Position numbers and translations under genes: made by a program. The notes beneath the pieces were generated by a model. It did no database searches. It was not told the DNA's origin and saw nothing but the letters and a program-made list of their open reading frames with translations. Shown piece by piece: positions 11,701 to 22,212 of a stretch of DNA of 64,000 bases. Origin of the DNA: Acanthaster planci (lineage: Eukaryota > Echinodermata > Asteroidea > Valvatida > Acanthasteridae); assembly GCF_001949145.1 (NCBI RefSeq), contig NW_019091416.1, forward strand, positions 3,298,739-3,362,738. The letters run 5' to 3'. Numbering within the stretch: the stretch's first letter is position 1; each line of letters opens with the position of its first letter.

Positions 11701-14700
11701 TTTTCTGTCGGGATGTGTCACGCCCAGCATCGAATACATCAATTATGACCAACATTTAACTGATCTGATTCAGCAGTGCCCCTCATTTCCGCATATTTTG
11801 CCACTCATTAAGAAAAACCTGTGTTTTTTGTTTCGTATTTTGTTTTCAGCTGAACGCGCATGTGAGTTGTTGATTTTGAGATTTATCATTGGTCCCTGTT
11901 CCTAGCAGCACCCAACTGTGACTGTGGTTTTGTAGCGTTCACTGACTTGACTTTTTTTTACATTGGGCACGGTTCAGGGGATATTTACAAGTTGACCGCA
12001 TTTCTAAAATTACTTTTACTTTGATTTTGTGGGATCCTACTTCTAACTTGCACCAACACTGGTATGTTTTGCCCTCAACTTGTGACTAGTTTGAAGGTTC
12101 TGTGTAACACTTTCCATAACCAGTGACTATTAATTTGTCAAGTGAATACAAGTGGAAAGAGTGAGACACTATTCAAGAAGAAATGCCAATGGCGGTCGTA
12201 ATCCAGGTGTCCCTCTTGTGAATACCCGGCTTTCGCAAGGTTGCTCAAATGTGTCAGGTCTCATAAATATCTTAGATTATGTCCAGAAATCGCTGCTGGA
12301 AATGAGCAAGAAAATAACCATTTTGAAAGCTGACTGTTTCTTGTTCTATGCTTTCTCGTACTTGAATTAACCCACAGTGATTACCTACGAATGTAAAAAC
12401 ACTTGTACCCACTATCCGAGTTGCTTGACTTGAACATTTGAATGCATCATTTTTGGTTCCTACCGGTGACTTCTTTGGATGCCCTGAAATGATATGCTCG
12501 TGTTGTTGTTTTCATTTGTTTCGTTCCTTTCATGTATTATGTATCTTAAACCATGGGACCTTGTGGATCCATTCTTCAGGTATTGACCCTGGGATGCTGT
12601 GATCACATTCTGCCTACAGAGGGCACACCAATGACTCTCTCTACCGATGATCACACTTCGTTTACATGTGTACTTTCCTGGGGTGCTGAGCGGACTGCAG
12701 ATCCCCACTGGCTCACTAGGAAAGTTCACATCTTAACAAAGTGTGACGTCACAGGCCACACATAGGTTGTTTGAAAGTCACAAACCTGTCAGAATTGATA
12801 GGAAAACTCCTGTGCTGTAAACGAAAATGAAGAAAAAGTCTCCTGTAGATTTATTACAGAGTAGATTTATTACTCCATTAGTCTACTCAAGTAGTGTGTT
12901 TGGAATCTATGGTTTACGATACATATTACCCGCTTCCGCATGGTTTCTCTGGTTTTCGTTCCCTTTCAATTTTTTTTCGAGTCTTCTTTAATTTGTCACT
13001 TTTTTTCCCATTCGCACCCACCCTGTTCCATTGCCTGTCATGCTTACACCAGGAAGTAGAACCTGAGTTAGCAGAAGAGGTAAGCACATTCCATCCATCA
13101 GAAATCTTCTTGTGGAATTTTTTTCGTGCCTGTGGAATTCCCAAATGGCATTTCCCTGGAGAAATGTAGATTTCTGACTGGATTTTCAATTGGATATTTT
13201 TTTTTATGGAAGTACAGAACTGTCACAGAGAAATCGCGATTCCTAATGAAACTTTCAGGTTCTTTTTCCTGCAAGTCTGGAGTATGTTAGAAATGTCACC
13301 ATTCCATTGGAATTTTTCCACAATTGGAATCACCTCCCGGATGTTCTGTGTGGGATTCCGTGCAGGGGCCGTCATTCCTTCCGGTGTGGATCAAAAAGTT
13401 TCCATTACAATGTCCATGCAATCATACCATATTTTTTTCATGCAATGATTTCAGCTAGCAAGAATGATTAAAATTCATTTAGGAAAAAGTAAAAACGAAA
13501 TCTTAATATTTTTGTTTTCTTTTCTTGGAATATGTTTCACTTCAAGTTGATGGTAAACAAATCCCCCCCCCTCCAAAAAAAAGAAGGCATACTTCAGAAT
13601 GCTAATTTTGTGCCAAACGTGGTTTGCTGGCCATAGATCTGATTGTTAATGACTTTTTGAAATTTTCAAATGCATGTTGCATCCTTGTCTTCACAATAGC
13701 TCATAAAAACTATCATTTAATTTTTCCTTGGGCCATGTTGATTTGCTGTTGTGTTTAGTTTTGACTATGTTCTGCTTCATGGGCTCCATTCATGAACTGA
13801 CCTTTGACCTCATGTTTTGGTTCACTCACTCACTGCACACAGGTTTTTTAACATTCACTTCAATAGAATGTGTCCTGTGCATGACACTACTTTTGATTCG
13901 CAATCACCGTTATCAGGGTTCGTAGCGGTCATTAATTCCTTCAAAATCTTTACGTTTTATCATTGTCGGGAAATTCCTGGAACAGGCATTAAATGTTTGT
14001 AGAAAAGGGAATTAAGTCATTAAAAGTCATTAAATTTTCATCTTTTACATCTTATATTTTATAACTGCTCTGCACTTTCCAAGACACATTTCAATATTTT
14101 TCATTAAGCGCGCCAATCTGCAGATCACAGACAGGTGTTACTGTTATGTCAGAGCCCCACGATGTCACCTCAAAGGAGCATTGCACATCATGATTATGGA
14201 AGTCATTAAAAAGTCTTTGAAAATGGACCACAAAAGTCATGAAAAGTCTTTGAATTTTGGGGGTCTTGACACTATGAACCCGGAGTGCACTGAATACCCT
14301 ACAGTTTTATGAAGGTCCACTAATAGCCCTAACCCTCCCAAATCCTCCAAAATCCTTTTCTGCAAAGTGGAGGAATTTAGAGGATTCAGGGTGTATGGAA
14401 AAATTGCATGTCTGATTTCAAAGGATGCCATATGTGAAGGTCTTGGATTAGATATTATCTTGTCTGTGCTTAGTCAAGCACAAATTCAGCCTGATATTTT
14501 TTTTGAATCAACCGCACTGCTCAGGAATGCCATTCGCACTGCCTCAACATAATGACAGGAATTGCCGGAGGATTTTGAAGGATTTGGGCAGTGGGCACCC
14601 CTCCAGATGACATTTTCAAGAAATGTCGGAGGATTTTGGAGGATTTGGGCTGGTCATGCATGAGCGGATTTATGTTTGCTTGGCGCAGGACGCATGATGT

Positions 14701-17625
14701 GCCTGGTTGTTTCACGTGGATCCGGATTGCATTCAGCGACCCAAAGTTGGTTCACCGACACCATGTCCCACTTAACAGATTGAGTGAAGCGGCATAAGGG
14801 TCACTGATCGAGATCCGAATCCATGTGAAACCAAAAGGGAAAATGCAGAATGCGACCAGCGTCTGTTGAGATGTGCATCCTCCGTGCTAATGTCATGGAA
14901 GGATTCCCACCAACCTGTTTCTCGTTTGCCCACGAAGGAGGGCTTCAAGTTTGGACGGATATGTTATCCGGTCTTGTAGAGTAACTAGCTGTGTTAATGT
15001 GAAATTAAGACATTTTTATTTTTTATTAGATGGCCATTTTGGCTTGGAATTGACCCACACTGAGCTCACCGAATACTCTGTTTGAATTTGTAAACTACAA
15101 AGAGCAAACAGGCTTGGCTTGTTATTATTAATTTTTTTTCTGGTGATGATACCACGGATTCCTCAAAGACGCCTTAGGCCCCGTAGCTCGCAAGCCTGAA
15201 TAAACTTAATGCCAGGTTGCGCATAGAAGTTGAAAAGAGCGTGATATACCTGTGGCCCCAGAACCCCCAGAAAGGGTCCAATGTGGGTCATTAAGGGTCC
15301 AATGTGGGTCATTAAGGGTCCAATGTGGGTCATTAAGGGTCCAGTGTGGGTCATTGATTGCAGATCAGGCTTATTAAGACTTGTAGATGCAGTGAGCGGT
15401 GTGCACGCCAATCTGTCATTTTTCAGTTACATCCCTTGATGTCACTCACAGGCAGAAAGGCTCGAAACTTGATAATCTGAGAATCTGACTGTTCTCTCAA
15501 CTCTGTTGCTCCTGGGTAATTCATTTTGCCAAGAAATTATGTGTCCACAATAACAGACTTACATTGACTTGTTTGCATGAAGCAATAAACAGAACTACAT
15601 ATAATGAATGGCACGCCAACAAACTCTGATAAGCAAAATTGAAAAGAAATTAGGACTGATCCATTTTTTAAATGTATTTTTGATACCAAAGGGACTTCCA
15701 CCCAATGTTGATGTGGACGAAATGGAGAAATGGCTAAATGCAACTGACCTGGTAAGCAGATGCAGAATGATACCATTGTGTTTATTGATGTAACAGAGGA
15801 GGTAGTCAGAAAACTCAAGCGACTCAAGCGTTAAGCCTCGTTGTGAAGTACAAAAGGTTTTTAATGATATGCTAAACGGAGAAAATAGATTACTGTTTTG
15901 AGAAAATTTCAACCAGTGTTCAGCTGTCATAGGATTTTAACATCTACACTGCACACGTGTAGACAGCACAATTAATCTCTTGTGAAGGTGTCAGGGCAAT
16001 TGCTTGATCTGTGTGCAATTGGTTGATTTCATTTCATGATTTGCCGATGATTCCGCCATCAGCCGAAGGGAGCACGTTGAAAAACAATTTCCATTTTCAC
16101 TAAGATAGTCACATGACTTACTGCTTACTTCTTCATTGGTCAAAACAGTGGATCAAATTGTTCAAAGCACTCAGTGTAGGTTTGTCTTGGTAATGGGCTT
16201 GCATACTGGTGACACTGTAATTTGCTGGGATCTCTTGCAGGAGAAAGCAAACGACGGACTGGCAGCCCAGAACACCAACAGCCAGGAAGAGGCTGGAATC
16301 ACAAGTTCAGGTAACGACTTCAGGTCTAAACACTACCACAGTGTCTCACCGGACATGATGGTTGTCCTATCGTCGCGTTGACTGCCGAGTACGAGTATAC
16401 TCGTCATAGGTGTACCGGATTCTGCCACATTGAGTAGACTCGTAGGAAATGAAAGGCTATTGTAATATAAATTGAATACACTGGCATCACCAAAGAAAAC
16501 GACAAATAAATCTCATGCTGCTGACACCTGAAAGGTACCTATTAATTATGTAGCACGCGTACAACGCTTGGCACATAGCAACTCCCCTTTGAAGGTATGC
16601 GCCACAGTCAAGGTGTTGATAGGATTTGAATTTCTCTCTTCTTGTTTCATATCCTGTTATTTCCTCCATTTTCAACGTTCCGTAATGTACTCATTATACA
16701 TTTGGAGCTCTGTAGGGAACTGTTCCCTGTTTTTCCTTCAGGGTAGCAGGCCGTTCACACTCTGCCTCTTAGTGTCAGTGAACAGCCAGTGTGGAACTGT
16801 TCTTTTGACCACAGATGCAGGGCCAACTTAATTCCGACGTATGCAACTGGATCCCGTGAAATGAGTCTCCGACTGTGTTTTAAGAAAATCTGTTTTTGTT
16901 TGCCTGAGAAAGAGCAAACTGAGTTGTTTGTCTCGATGCATCACCCAGTCTAGTCATCCCATTAAAATGGGCTATGATTTGGCTGAGAAATGGTGACGGT
17001 TTCTGTGGATTTACATTGTCCAAGATGCTTTTAACTCAAAAGTAGCTTTGGCAACTTGGGACTCATTTTGCTCAATTGCCACACATATTCAGGAGTACAC
17101 AAATGGGAACTACCTGTGTGAGTAAGAGTTATTTGAAAACATTTCTTGCTGAAAAAACTCTATTACCAGAATGACTGAATGTTTGGAACTGGTTGTGTGT
17201 CCACTCATTCAAAGCAGCTCAGTACTTTAAACTCGTGTTAAGAACGAGCCTGACCTCTTTACATGGCCTGTCTGTTGTAGTGGATATCACTTTAGAGTAT
17301 TGCGTGATAGTTTTGGTTAAAGAAATACATGTATAACTGTACACAGTTATCACTGAAATAACTTTTACGAGTATTTGGCAACATATCAAAAGTTGGTTGC
17401 TGTGCCCTGCCATTTTGCAAAGTGGAAATTTTGATCCAAAATAATACTGTTCGTAAGTGGCTTATAGTCGGAAAGTGGTCCTGAAATATTGTAATTTGGT
17501 TTTCTTCAGAATTTGACCAGTTTCTAGAAGCAAGGGCCAAGGCAGCTGATACTCTCCCCAGCCAGACAAGCCAGACCCGCCAGAACAAGATGGAGGAAGC
17601 CGAGAACACCATGTTTGCCTTATAG
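715..17625 (+). CDS. TOM1: TOM1/TOM1L2-family endosomal adaptor (VHS-GAT), 5' partial, 15 exons seen
   Basis: Ubiquitin-binding endosomal adaptor of the ESCRT-0-like TOM1 family, which links ubiquitinated cargo, Tollip/endofin, clathrin and myosin VI. Exons: 715-799, 1935-2013, 2450-2731, 4054-4104, 4760-5173, 5635-5713, 6215-6363, 7988-8174, 10186-10279, 11470-11584, 11850-11861, 13053-13079, 15692-15751, 16241-16310, 17510-17625. All junctions are GT-AG and keep one frame for 606 codons plus stop. The VHS domain (exons 1-3 listed; [23 protein letters not shown]) is followed by a Pro/Gln/Tyr linker, the GAT domain (4760-6363; [31 protein letters not shown]), a clathrin-box-like LIDLG, an EFDMFA block, a MEKWL block and a C-terminus ending MFAL. 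The first coding exon is missing. The linkage with DRG2 favours the TOM1L2-type locus, but an invertebrate gene is probably the pre-duplication ancestor of both. Exons 11850-11861, 13053-13079 and 15692-15751 are the least certain. Confidence 0.93.
3360..3606 (-). mobile_element. tRNA-derived SINE, fullest copy
   Basis: Read on the minus strand, the right end starts as a tRNA-like head. It has a box-A-like TTGGCGTGGTGG near 3600 and a box-B match GGTTCGATTCC near 3548. It is followed by a body containing CCTGATTCCGTGGGTTTTACC and ending in the GCTTGCGAGCTACAGTGCC segment. The body recurs at about 31343-31530 and its tail at about 15126-15205, so this is a dispersed family. It lies in TOM1 intron 4 in antisense orientation. 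Confidence 0.65.
4760..5173 (+). CDS. TOM1: TOM1 exon with heptad YxPQQGx repeat and GAT start
   Basis: A 414-nt, phase 0-0 exon. Its first half encodes about eight degenerate heptads of the form Y-P/S-P-Q-Q/P-G-A/T, followed by a Pro/Ala-rich stretch. Its second half opens the GAT domain ([19 protein letters not shown]) and continues to DPSDLQLLQ. Human TOM1 and TOM1L2, as I recall them, have a linker here without such a repeat. The Tyr/Pro/Gln/Gly composition resembles low-complexity sequences such as those of annexin A7/A11. A self-association or ALG-2-binding role is only conjecture. Confidence 0.9.
4798..4962 (+). repeat. 21-bp in-frame coding tandem repeat in TOM1
   Basis: About eight imperfect copies of a 21-bp unit reading TAC-CCA-CCC-CAG-CAG-GGY-RCC or close variants. 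The period is a multiple of three, so copy-number changes keep the reading frame and could make the locus length-polymorphic. The antisense strand is also open and reads as a Gly-Val-Arg/Ser repeat, but that is a by-product of the composition. Confidence 0.9.
5635..6363 (+). CDS. TOM1: TOM1 GAT-domain exons
   Basis: Exons 5635-5713 and 6215-6363 complete the three-helix GAT bundle that binds ubiquitin and Tollip in the family. Motifs read [17 protein letters not shown], then [24 protein letters not shown]. The shared intron is phase 1 and splits a Gly codon. After the bundle the chain turns Gln/Pro-rich and ends in frame at 6363 before GTAAGA. Confidence 0.92.
7988..8174 (+). CDS. TOM1: TOM1 exon with clathrin-box-like motif
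   Basis: A 187-nt exon rich in Pro, Ala and Ser. It contains [10 protein letters not shown], equivalent to the DLIDMG segment of human TOM1 that matches a clathrin box, and ends SQQMAGL, equivalent to the human SSQLAGMNL segment. The donor is GTGAGG. Recruitment of clathrin is inferred from the family. Confidence 0.88.
8527..8576. repeat. 13-bp perfect inverted repeat (hairpin)
   Basis: AAACTGTTCCCCG at 8527-8539 is answered by its exact reverse complement at 8564-8576, with a 24-bp loop. It lies inside a TOM1 intron. It could be a small structured element or the remains of a fold-back transposon. Confidence 0.6.
9725..9982. mobile_element. Fold-back/MITE-like element in TOM1 intron
   Basis: The left arm (about 9725-9790, containing GTGATGTGATCTGCAAAAAC and GGTGAGCTTTGTCATTTGGT) is the near reverse complement of the right arm (about 9910-9982). 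About 120 bp of AT-rich DNA lies between. Long imperfect terminal arms without coding sequence fit a non-autonomous DNA transposon. Confidence 0.6.
10186..11584 (+). CDS. TOM1: TOM1 exons with the conserved EFDMFA block
   Basis: Exons 10186-10279 and 11470-11584 join through a phase-2 intron. The first encodes [21 protein letters not shown], matching the [20 protein letters not shown] region of TOM1. The second encodes a less conserved stretch ([21 protein letters not shown]) and ends AQ before GTTTGA, a weak but usable donor. Confidence 0.85.
11850..11861 (+). CDS. TOM1: Candidate 12-nt TOM1 microexon (LNAH)
   Basis: Twelve bases sit between a strong acceptor (TATTTTGTTTTCAG) and a consensus donor (GTGAGT). 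They would add Leu-Asn-Ala-His and leave the phase-0 reading frame unchanged. No homology can be read from four residues, so support rests on the paired strong splice sites, the in-frame length and the position between two coding exons. Skipping would also keep the frame. Confidence 0.5.
13053..13079 (+). CDS. TOM1: Candidate 27-nt TOM1 microexon (EVEPELAEE)
   Basis: A 27-nt phase 0-0 segment preceded by CTTACACCAG and followed by GTAAGC. It adds nine acidic residues just before the MEKWL block. Human TOM1L2 also has acidic sequence in this general part of the tail. The splice sites and frame fit, but homology is too short to prove it. Confidence 0.6.
14333..14652. mobile_element. MITE-like element with CCCAAATCCTCC ends
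   Basis: CCCTCCCAAATCCTCCAAAATCC at its left end is inverted at 14626-14652 (GGAGGATTTTGGAGGATTTGGG). A second direct copy of the right motif lies at about 14564-14589. A related CCCAAATCCTCC segment with AACCCTAAC occurs at about 20446-20520. It is a probable small non-autonomous element in a TOM1 intron. Confidence 0.5.
15126..15205 (-). mobile_element. SINE tail fragment
   Basis: Contains GTAGCTCGCAAGCCTG preceded by CTCAAAGACGCC and a T-rich run, matching the ends of the copies at 3360-3606 and 31343-31530. The tRNA-like head is absent, so this is a truncated insertion. Confidence 0.55.
15274..15355. repeat. 21-bp tandem repeat, about 3.9 copies
   Basis: The unit GGGTCCAATGTGGGTCATTAA is repeated nearly perfectly three times plus a diverged fourth copy. 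It lies directly downstream of a SINE tail (15126-15205), inside a TOM1 intron. It is a minisatellite and likely polymorphic. Confidence 0.9.
15692..15751 (+). CDS. TOM1: TOM1 exon with [14 protein letters not shown] block
   Basis: A 60-nt phase 0-0 exon encoding [20 protein letters not shown]. It aligns with the LMEDIEQWLSTD segment of human TOM1 and the LMDDIEVWLRTD segment of TOM1L2, so it is a real tail exon despite its small size. The donor is GTAAGC. The acceptor is ACCAAAG, weaker than its neighbours but preceded by a T-rich tract. Confidence 0.78.
16241..17625 (+). CDS. TOM1: TOM1 last two coding exons with myosin VI-binding motif
   Basis: Exons 16241-16310 and 17510-17625 join by a phase-1 intron to give [21 protein letters not shown]. 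This matches human [21 protein letters not shown], the segment reported as the myosin VI-binding motif of TOM1. The protein ends ENTMFAL with stop TAG at 17623-17625, like the human terminus MLFAL. Retention of this tail predicts that myosin VI coupling is conserved. Confidence 0.92.
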
Positions 17626-18095
17626 GGAGATGTCAGCACAGTCGGATCCAACCACTCTGAAAAGGGGGAGGGAAGGGGTTTGTGCAGGCAGTCAGCTGAT
17701 GCCAAAGTGCAGTGAAGTAGAGTAAAACGCAAAGGAAATTGAGATGTACATAATGCATTCTTGCATTGATGTAAAACGAGATAACTTGTACATACAAATG
17801 TAATACGTCGTTGCACTCCCCATCATGCATTTGTGAAATTGTGTAACAATATTTTGTCCTGCATGAATGGAAAAAAAACTTTAAGAATTGAGATTTATAT
17901 CTAGTGATGTATTTTAAGGACGCGAATCAGTCTATGAAATACTGCAGAGTTCTATATTCATCCAGTTCTTAGGGAATTCCACTAATCCAGAATCAATTAA
18001 GCTTAACGCTGAAAGGATGTGTCAAAATGACGTTTATTAAAGGGCAGGTATTTCAGGTACCCTGCTTTTATTTTGGAAAAAAAAGCATCGTAAGA

Positions 18096-18101
18096 AATAA
18101 A
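18096..18101 (+). terminator. Candidate TOM1 poly(A) signal
   Basis: AATAAA lies about 470 bp after the TOM1 stop codon. It is the first canonical hexamer downstream. Further AATAAA words near 21.0-21.3 kb could define a longer 3' UTR. Confidence 0.4.
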
Positions 18102-21100
18102 GACCGTAGAAATGGAAATCATGGAATACATCGGTAGTTTTCCAATGAACCTATGTTAAAGATGCATGCATTGTTCTCTGCTACTTCTACTGTTCCGGGG
18201 TAGCATCTGCGTCAAGGTTGCAGTTGCTTTCCTGCAATCAACACTCTTATTTTTGCATTTTCACAAAGGGAGGTTTTTTTGTCTTGCGTTTCAAGTTTTG
18301 GTGATATACTTTCACTTTCGGATAGCATTTGAGACAACCAAGTTCTCTTACTGTGAGCAAACTTACATATTAAATCACAGGTACATGTTGTCAGTGTCAT
18401 CATGACGGTGAACTGTATGAAGTTTTTCCTGGAGACTAATCCGGTGGCCAGACTTAGAAGTCATTACTGCTGGGCCCTTTTTTTGGCACGCAGGCGATAC
18501 ACGCGCGTTACATTTCTCTCAGACCAGTAGGGTGTTGTGACTTGCCAAACTGTGTGCTGGCGCCAAAGTTCGAAACCCTTGGCGTGAGTATTGTGGCCCC
18601 ATAGGAATGGCATCTCCACATATTTGTCTAGAGCTGAATCAGCCTTGTGAATAATAATTTCCAGTCCTCATCAATTAATGAAGTAAGAAATTGGATTTCA
18701 GTGTATGTTCCGAATTAGAAACTTCTGAAATATTGGAGGCATTTTTTACCAATTCAGTCACAACTGATTCATCAGAGCTGTGCATTTCCAGGCAAACAGT
18801 CGCAAGCCAAACGTTAAAAAAGCACACAGGCAACATTTATTGTATCTTTATAATTTATAAATAATATTTTTATATGATTCTTCAAATTTATCCAGACGGA
18901 ACGTGTGCAAATGCACCTGTCTTTGCAACTCTGAAGTAGTCGTGTCGTTCTCTGCTTGTATATATTAAAAAAAAATTTAAAAGTAGTGTGAACCATTCAG
19001 ATCATTAGCCAAAAGGCATCTAGTGTCTAGAAAGTCTGCTTCTGTTCAAGGATGTTTAACTTTTGGAATCTGTCGTTTAATTTGGTGTAATTTTTGACAA
19101 AAAGGTTTGTCAGACAGAATTTATCAGGCGGAATGAATTTCCTGACTAAAATTACAGTGCTGTTATAAAAGGATCGCCATTGGCCTAAAAAAGCTCGAGA
19201 TGAGAATTTCAAGTAAAAAGCTGCTAAAAGGAAATGAAGTTTATTTTTCCATTGGTATTTCTTTGTCATACGTTGCAATTGTTTTTTTCTACGACCAAAT
19301 CAAATTTCCCTATGCGTATAATGTGAAGTGACTTCAAGGGTAAAGCTTTTGACAAGTGGCTGTCTGCATAATGTGCAGAAAATCTCACTGAAGAAAACAG
19401 GTGCTAAGCTAATCCAAGCACGAACCAGTCATAGGCAGTGTACATAAAGTGACTTTTTGGTTGGTAACCTGTTTTTGCTGAGCAAATATGTTCAACACTC
19501 AGTTAATTTTCAAGGCTAACAGGTCTGTGAAATTGGTGAACTCTGTCCACAGGTGTCAGTCACACAGTAACCGCTCACAGAAAGCTAACCATTTCGGGGT
19601 GCTTTATGGTGCCGTTTTAAGCCTGCTGTTGAAACATTGTATTCTTTGTGTGGTAGTTGGGTTTGTGAGACCAAAACAGACGGTCTGTACTACAGTTAAC
19701 ATTTCACCAATGTCCTCAGTATTTACTTAAGAACTCAAGACTTTGAGATGGCTCCAGTGCAGAGGAGGCATCATTGCGTAGTGATAATGCAGGTTGAATT
19801 TCATGCAGTGTTTCAGTATGGAATTCGTTGAGTATTGGCAGGCATTGCGTGCTTGCTGGCTGGTGAAGAAATACCACCACCACAGCTTATTAAAGGGGAA
19901 TTCTAGAGGCATAGTCAAAACAACTAATCATATTAATCAACAGCTCAACCTGTCCGTACAGTGTCTATGTTGGCAGATGTCACAAGTTGCCCTGTTCTTC
20001 TTACGCATGCTGCACTGTGTTGTGTGTCCCTTTGTTTTTAACTGAACTTGAGGCATATGTAAAAAGTGTAAATCATGACCTGTATTTGAGTCATTTTGAG
20101 TTGGTTTAAGTTAAAATCTGTCAGATGTCTTGTGGCCTTTTCTCCTGTTGAGTAAGGTAAATTTGAGTCGAGTTGTGAGCATCAGTGATTGTTTCTCAAG
20201 TTTTATAAACATGACCATCTCTGACTCAAGTAATTTTTTCTTAAGTTCTACCAAGATGTCCATTTGCTCAAAACTTTTGCAGTAATTTAAGAGCTGTCTT
20301 AGATTTGGTAAATGTGGAAGGTTACCAGTGGTTGTTTTCAGTTGTGAAAACAGGCAACTTTGAAATGATGGAAATATTTCTTGATTGTAACCCTGATTTC
20401 ATGAATTGAGTGCACTGCATGCAGGAGAAATATAATGACTTCCTCAAACAACCCTAACACTCCCAAATCCTCCAATTTCAATACGATTTTACATACACCC
20501 TAGGGGGTTAGGGTTAATAGCGATTATAAAATGGAACATAAACAATGAAACTCAGGTGTTCAACTGACATTTCTTTTGATGGACAGGAGTTGCTTTATTG
20601 CGTGGTTGATCAGTCACATGATCTCTCTGTTAAGTTTGTTCACCCACGAATTAGATCAGTTTGTCCTTGAGCCAATCAGTTTGTCTGCTTATTTGATGGG
20701 TTTCTCCCATGAAATTTCTCAAATCTTTGTGTTTTGTTAGTTTTAGAGACTTTTTTTCTGGCTTGGGCTCGCATTCAATGTGGCATTGAGTACTTAATGT
20801 ATAAAACGGAGTGCATGCACTCTTTGGTTAGGAAATCAGACGTTTAGTAGTAACAGTGTTTTCGAAGTCACAGGGGAAGGGGATGCATTCCCCACCCATA
20901 AAGTGGTAAAAATTAACAATCATTATTGGCACTAGTCCAGACACAATGATTCACTTGGTAATTAAGTAATGTTGTTTGTAGATAAATATTTCATCTGTAG
21001 GATGTTGGGATTTTCTTTGCTTACTGCAAACAATAAATTATATATACTGTATATGTGGAGTACAGATTTGAAAGTTGGGTTTCGCTTTTCATCTCCATAA

Positions 21101-22142
21101 ACAGAGAGAAAGAAACACCACTGACTTTTACATAAAATATATTAACACATCGAATACTTCTGCATGTACTCATTCCTGGCAAATTTTGACGTCCTAAGTA
21201 CAGATTACTCATTGGTGTTTGAATTACTCGCCTCACTGCAATGCAAAATACCACTAATACTGAAAAAGACTGTCAAATACAAAGCAAATAAAATTTTAAA
21301 AATACACAGTTTCTTCCTTTTTGCTGAATGCCTTGACTGTATTTTGATGGAGGTTGTCTGTTTATTTGTGTGTTGTAGTTTTTGTTTGTTATTCCTCTTG
21401 GGAGATTTGAGTCGTATCTAAGGGCTTGCAGACTTGATTAAAGCAAGATTTGAATTTGCAGTAGCCCTCTTAAACAGAAGATGTGAAATGAAGGATTTTA
21501 GAGCAGAGCAATGGAGGACTATTTGCATTCCTGATAATTTTTGATAAAAAAACTGAGCTCACTGTATACCCAATGGGACCTTGAGGGGTGGGGGCTTCCC
21601 AACAAGTTTTGAATGAAAATTCTCTTTGAAAGTCACAATATTACCCCTCTAGGCTTCCAGATTCAGAGTGAAATGTAACATACCAAATCAAGCTTTAATT
21701 TGATTTGCATCTTGAAACCTTGAATTCCTGTGAGCGCTATTACACATTTTTTGCGAGTGTTCAGGGTGCAGACCACTAATTCAAGTGAGAATTTCTGACC
21801 AGCTCATTAGCATTAAAAGTGCCTCCCCCCACAGTATCTTTTGAAAAAGGGGATCGTTTGGCCCCCAAAATGGTGAGATTGTGTAAATCGTTGCCAGGAT
21901 CAACTCCCTGGGTCTTTGAGCTTTTTGAGAGCAGAATGGCTAAAAACTACGGTTGCAAAATGGTCCTACGTGCCCGAGAAAGTTGAGGGTTGCCACTTGG
22001 AAAATGGCTGCAATCGGACTTGGGAAAAATCACTTTTAGGGGGGTAATTTTGTTTTGTAGGAATAATTAAAAATGTAATTGGTTAACCCACAAAAAATTG
22101 AAAAGAAATTGAAAGACGAGTGACCAGACAAAAATTTNACTG

Positions 22143-22212
22143 TTGACATGAATAGCGCCCTCTTTTGCTACCGGTGTGTTCATTTAATTACGTGCACAAT
22201 CGCACAAAAAAG
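22143..22212 (+). promoter_or_regulatory. Probable TMEM11 promoter/5' UTR
   Basis: The 70 bp before the inferred ATG contain GAATAGCGCCCTCTTTTGC. Its reverse complement, AGAGGGCGCTA, matches the 3' half of the CTCF core consensus. No TATA box is seen. The assignment rests only on position and this partial motif. Confidence 0.25.

Larger units (their letters stand above)
17626..22212. other. TOM1-TMEM11 spacer: 3' UTR and non-coding DNA
   Basis: The first part is TOM1 3' UTR. The rest is AT-rich with only short, non-conserved open frames. A fragment related to the 14.3-kb MITE-like element lies at about 20446-20520, and there is a single unresolved N at 22138. The last hundred bases should contain the TMEM11 promoter; no TATA box is evident. 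Confidence 0.5.

Noticed and set aside
16391-16404. 14-bp perfect palindrome ACGAGTATACTCGT
   Set aside because: Short, isolated and intronic. Expected by chance in a window of this size when searching many spacings.
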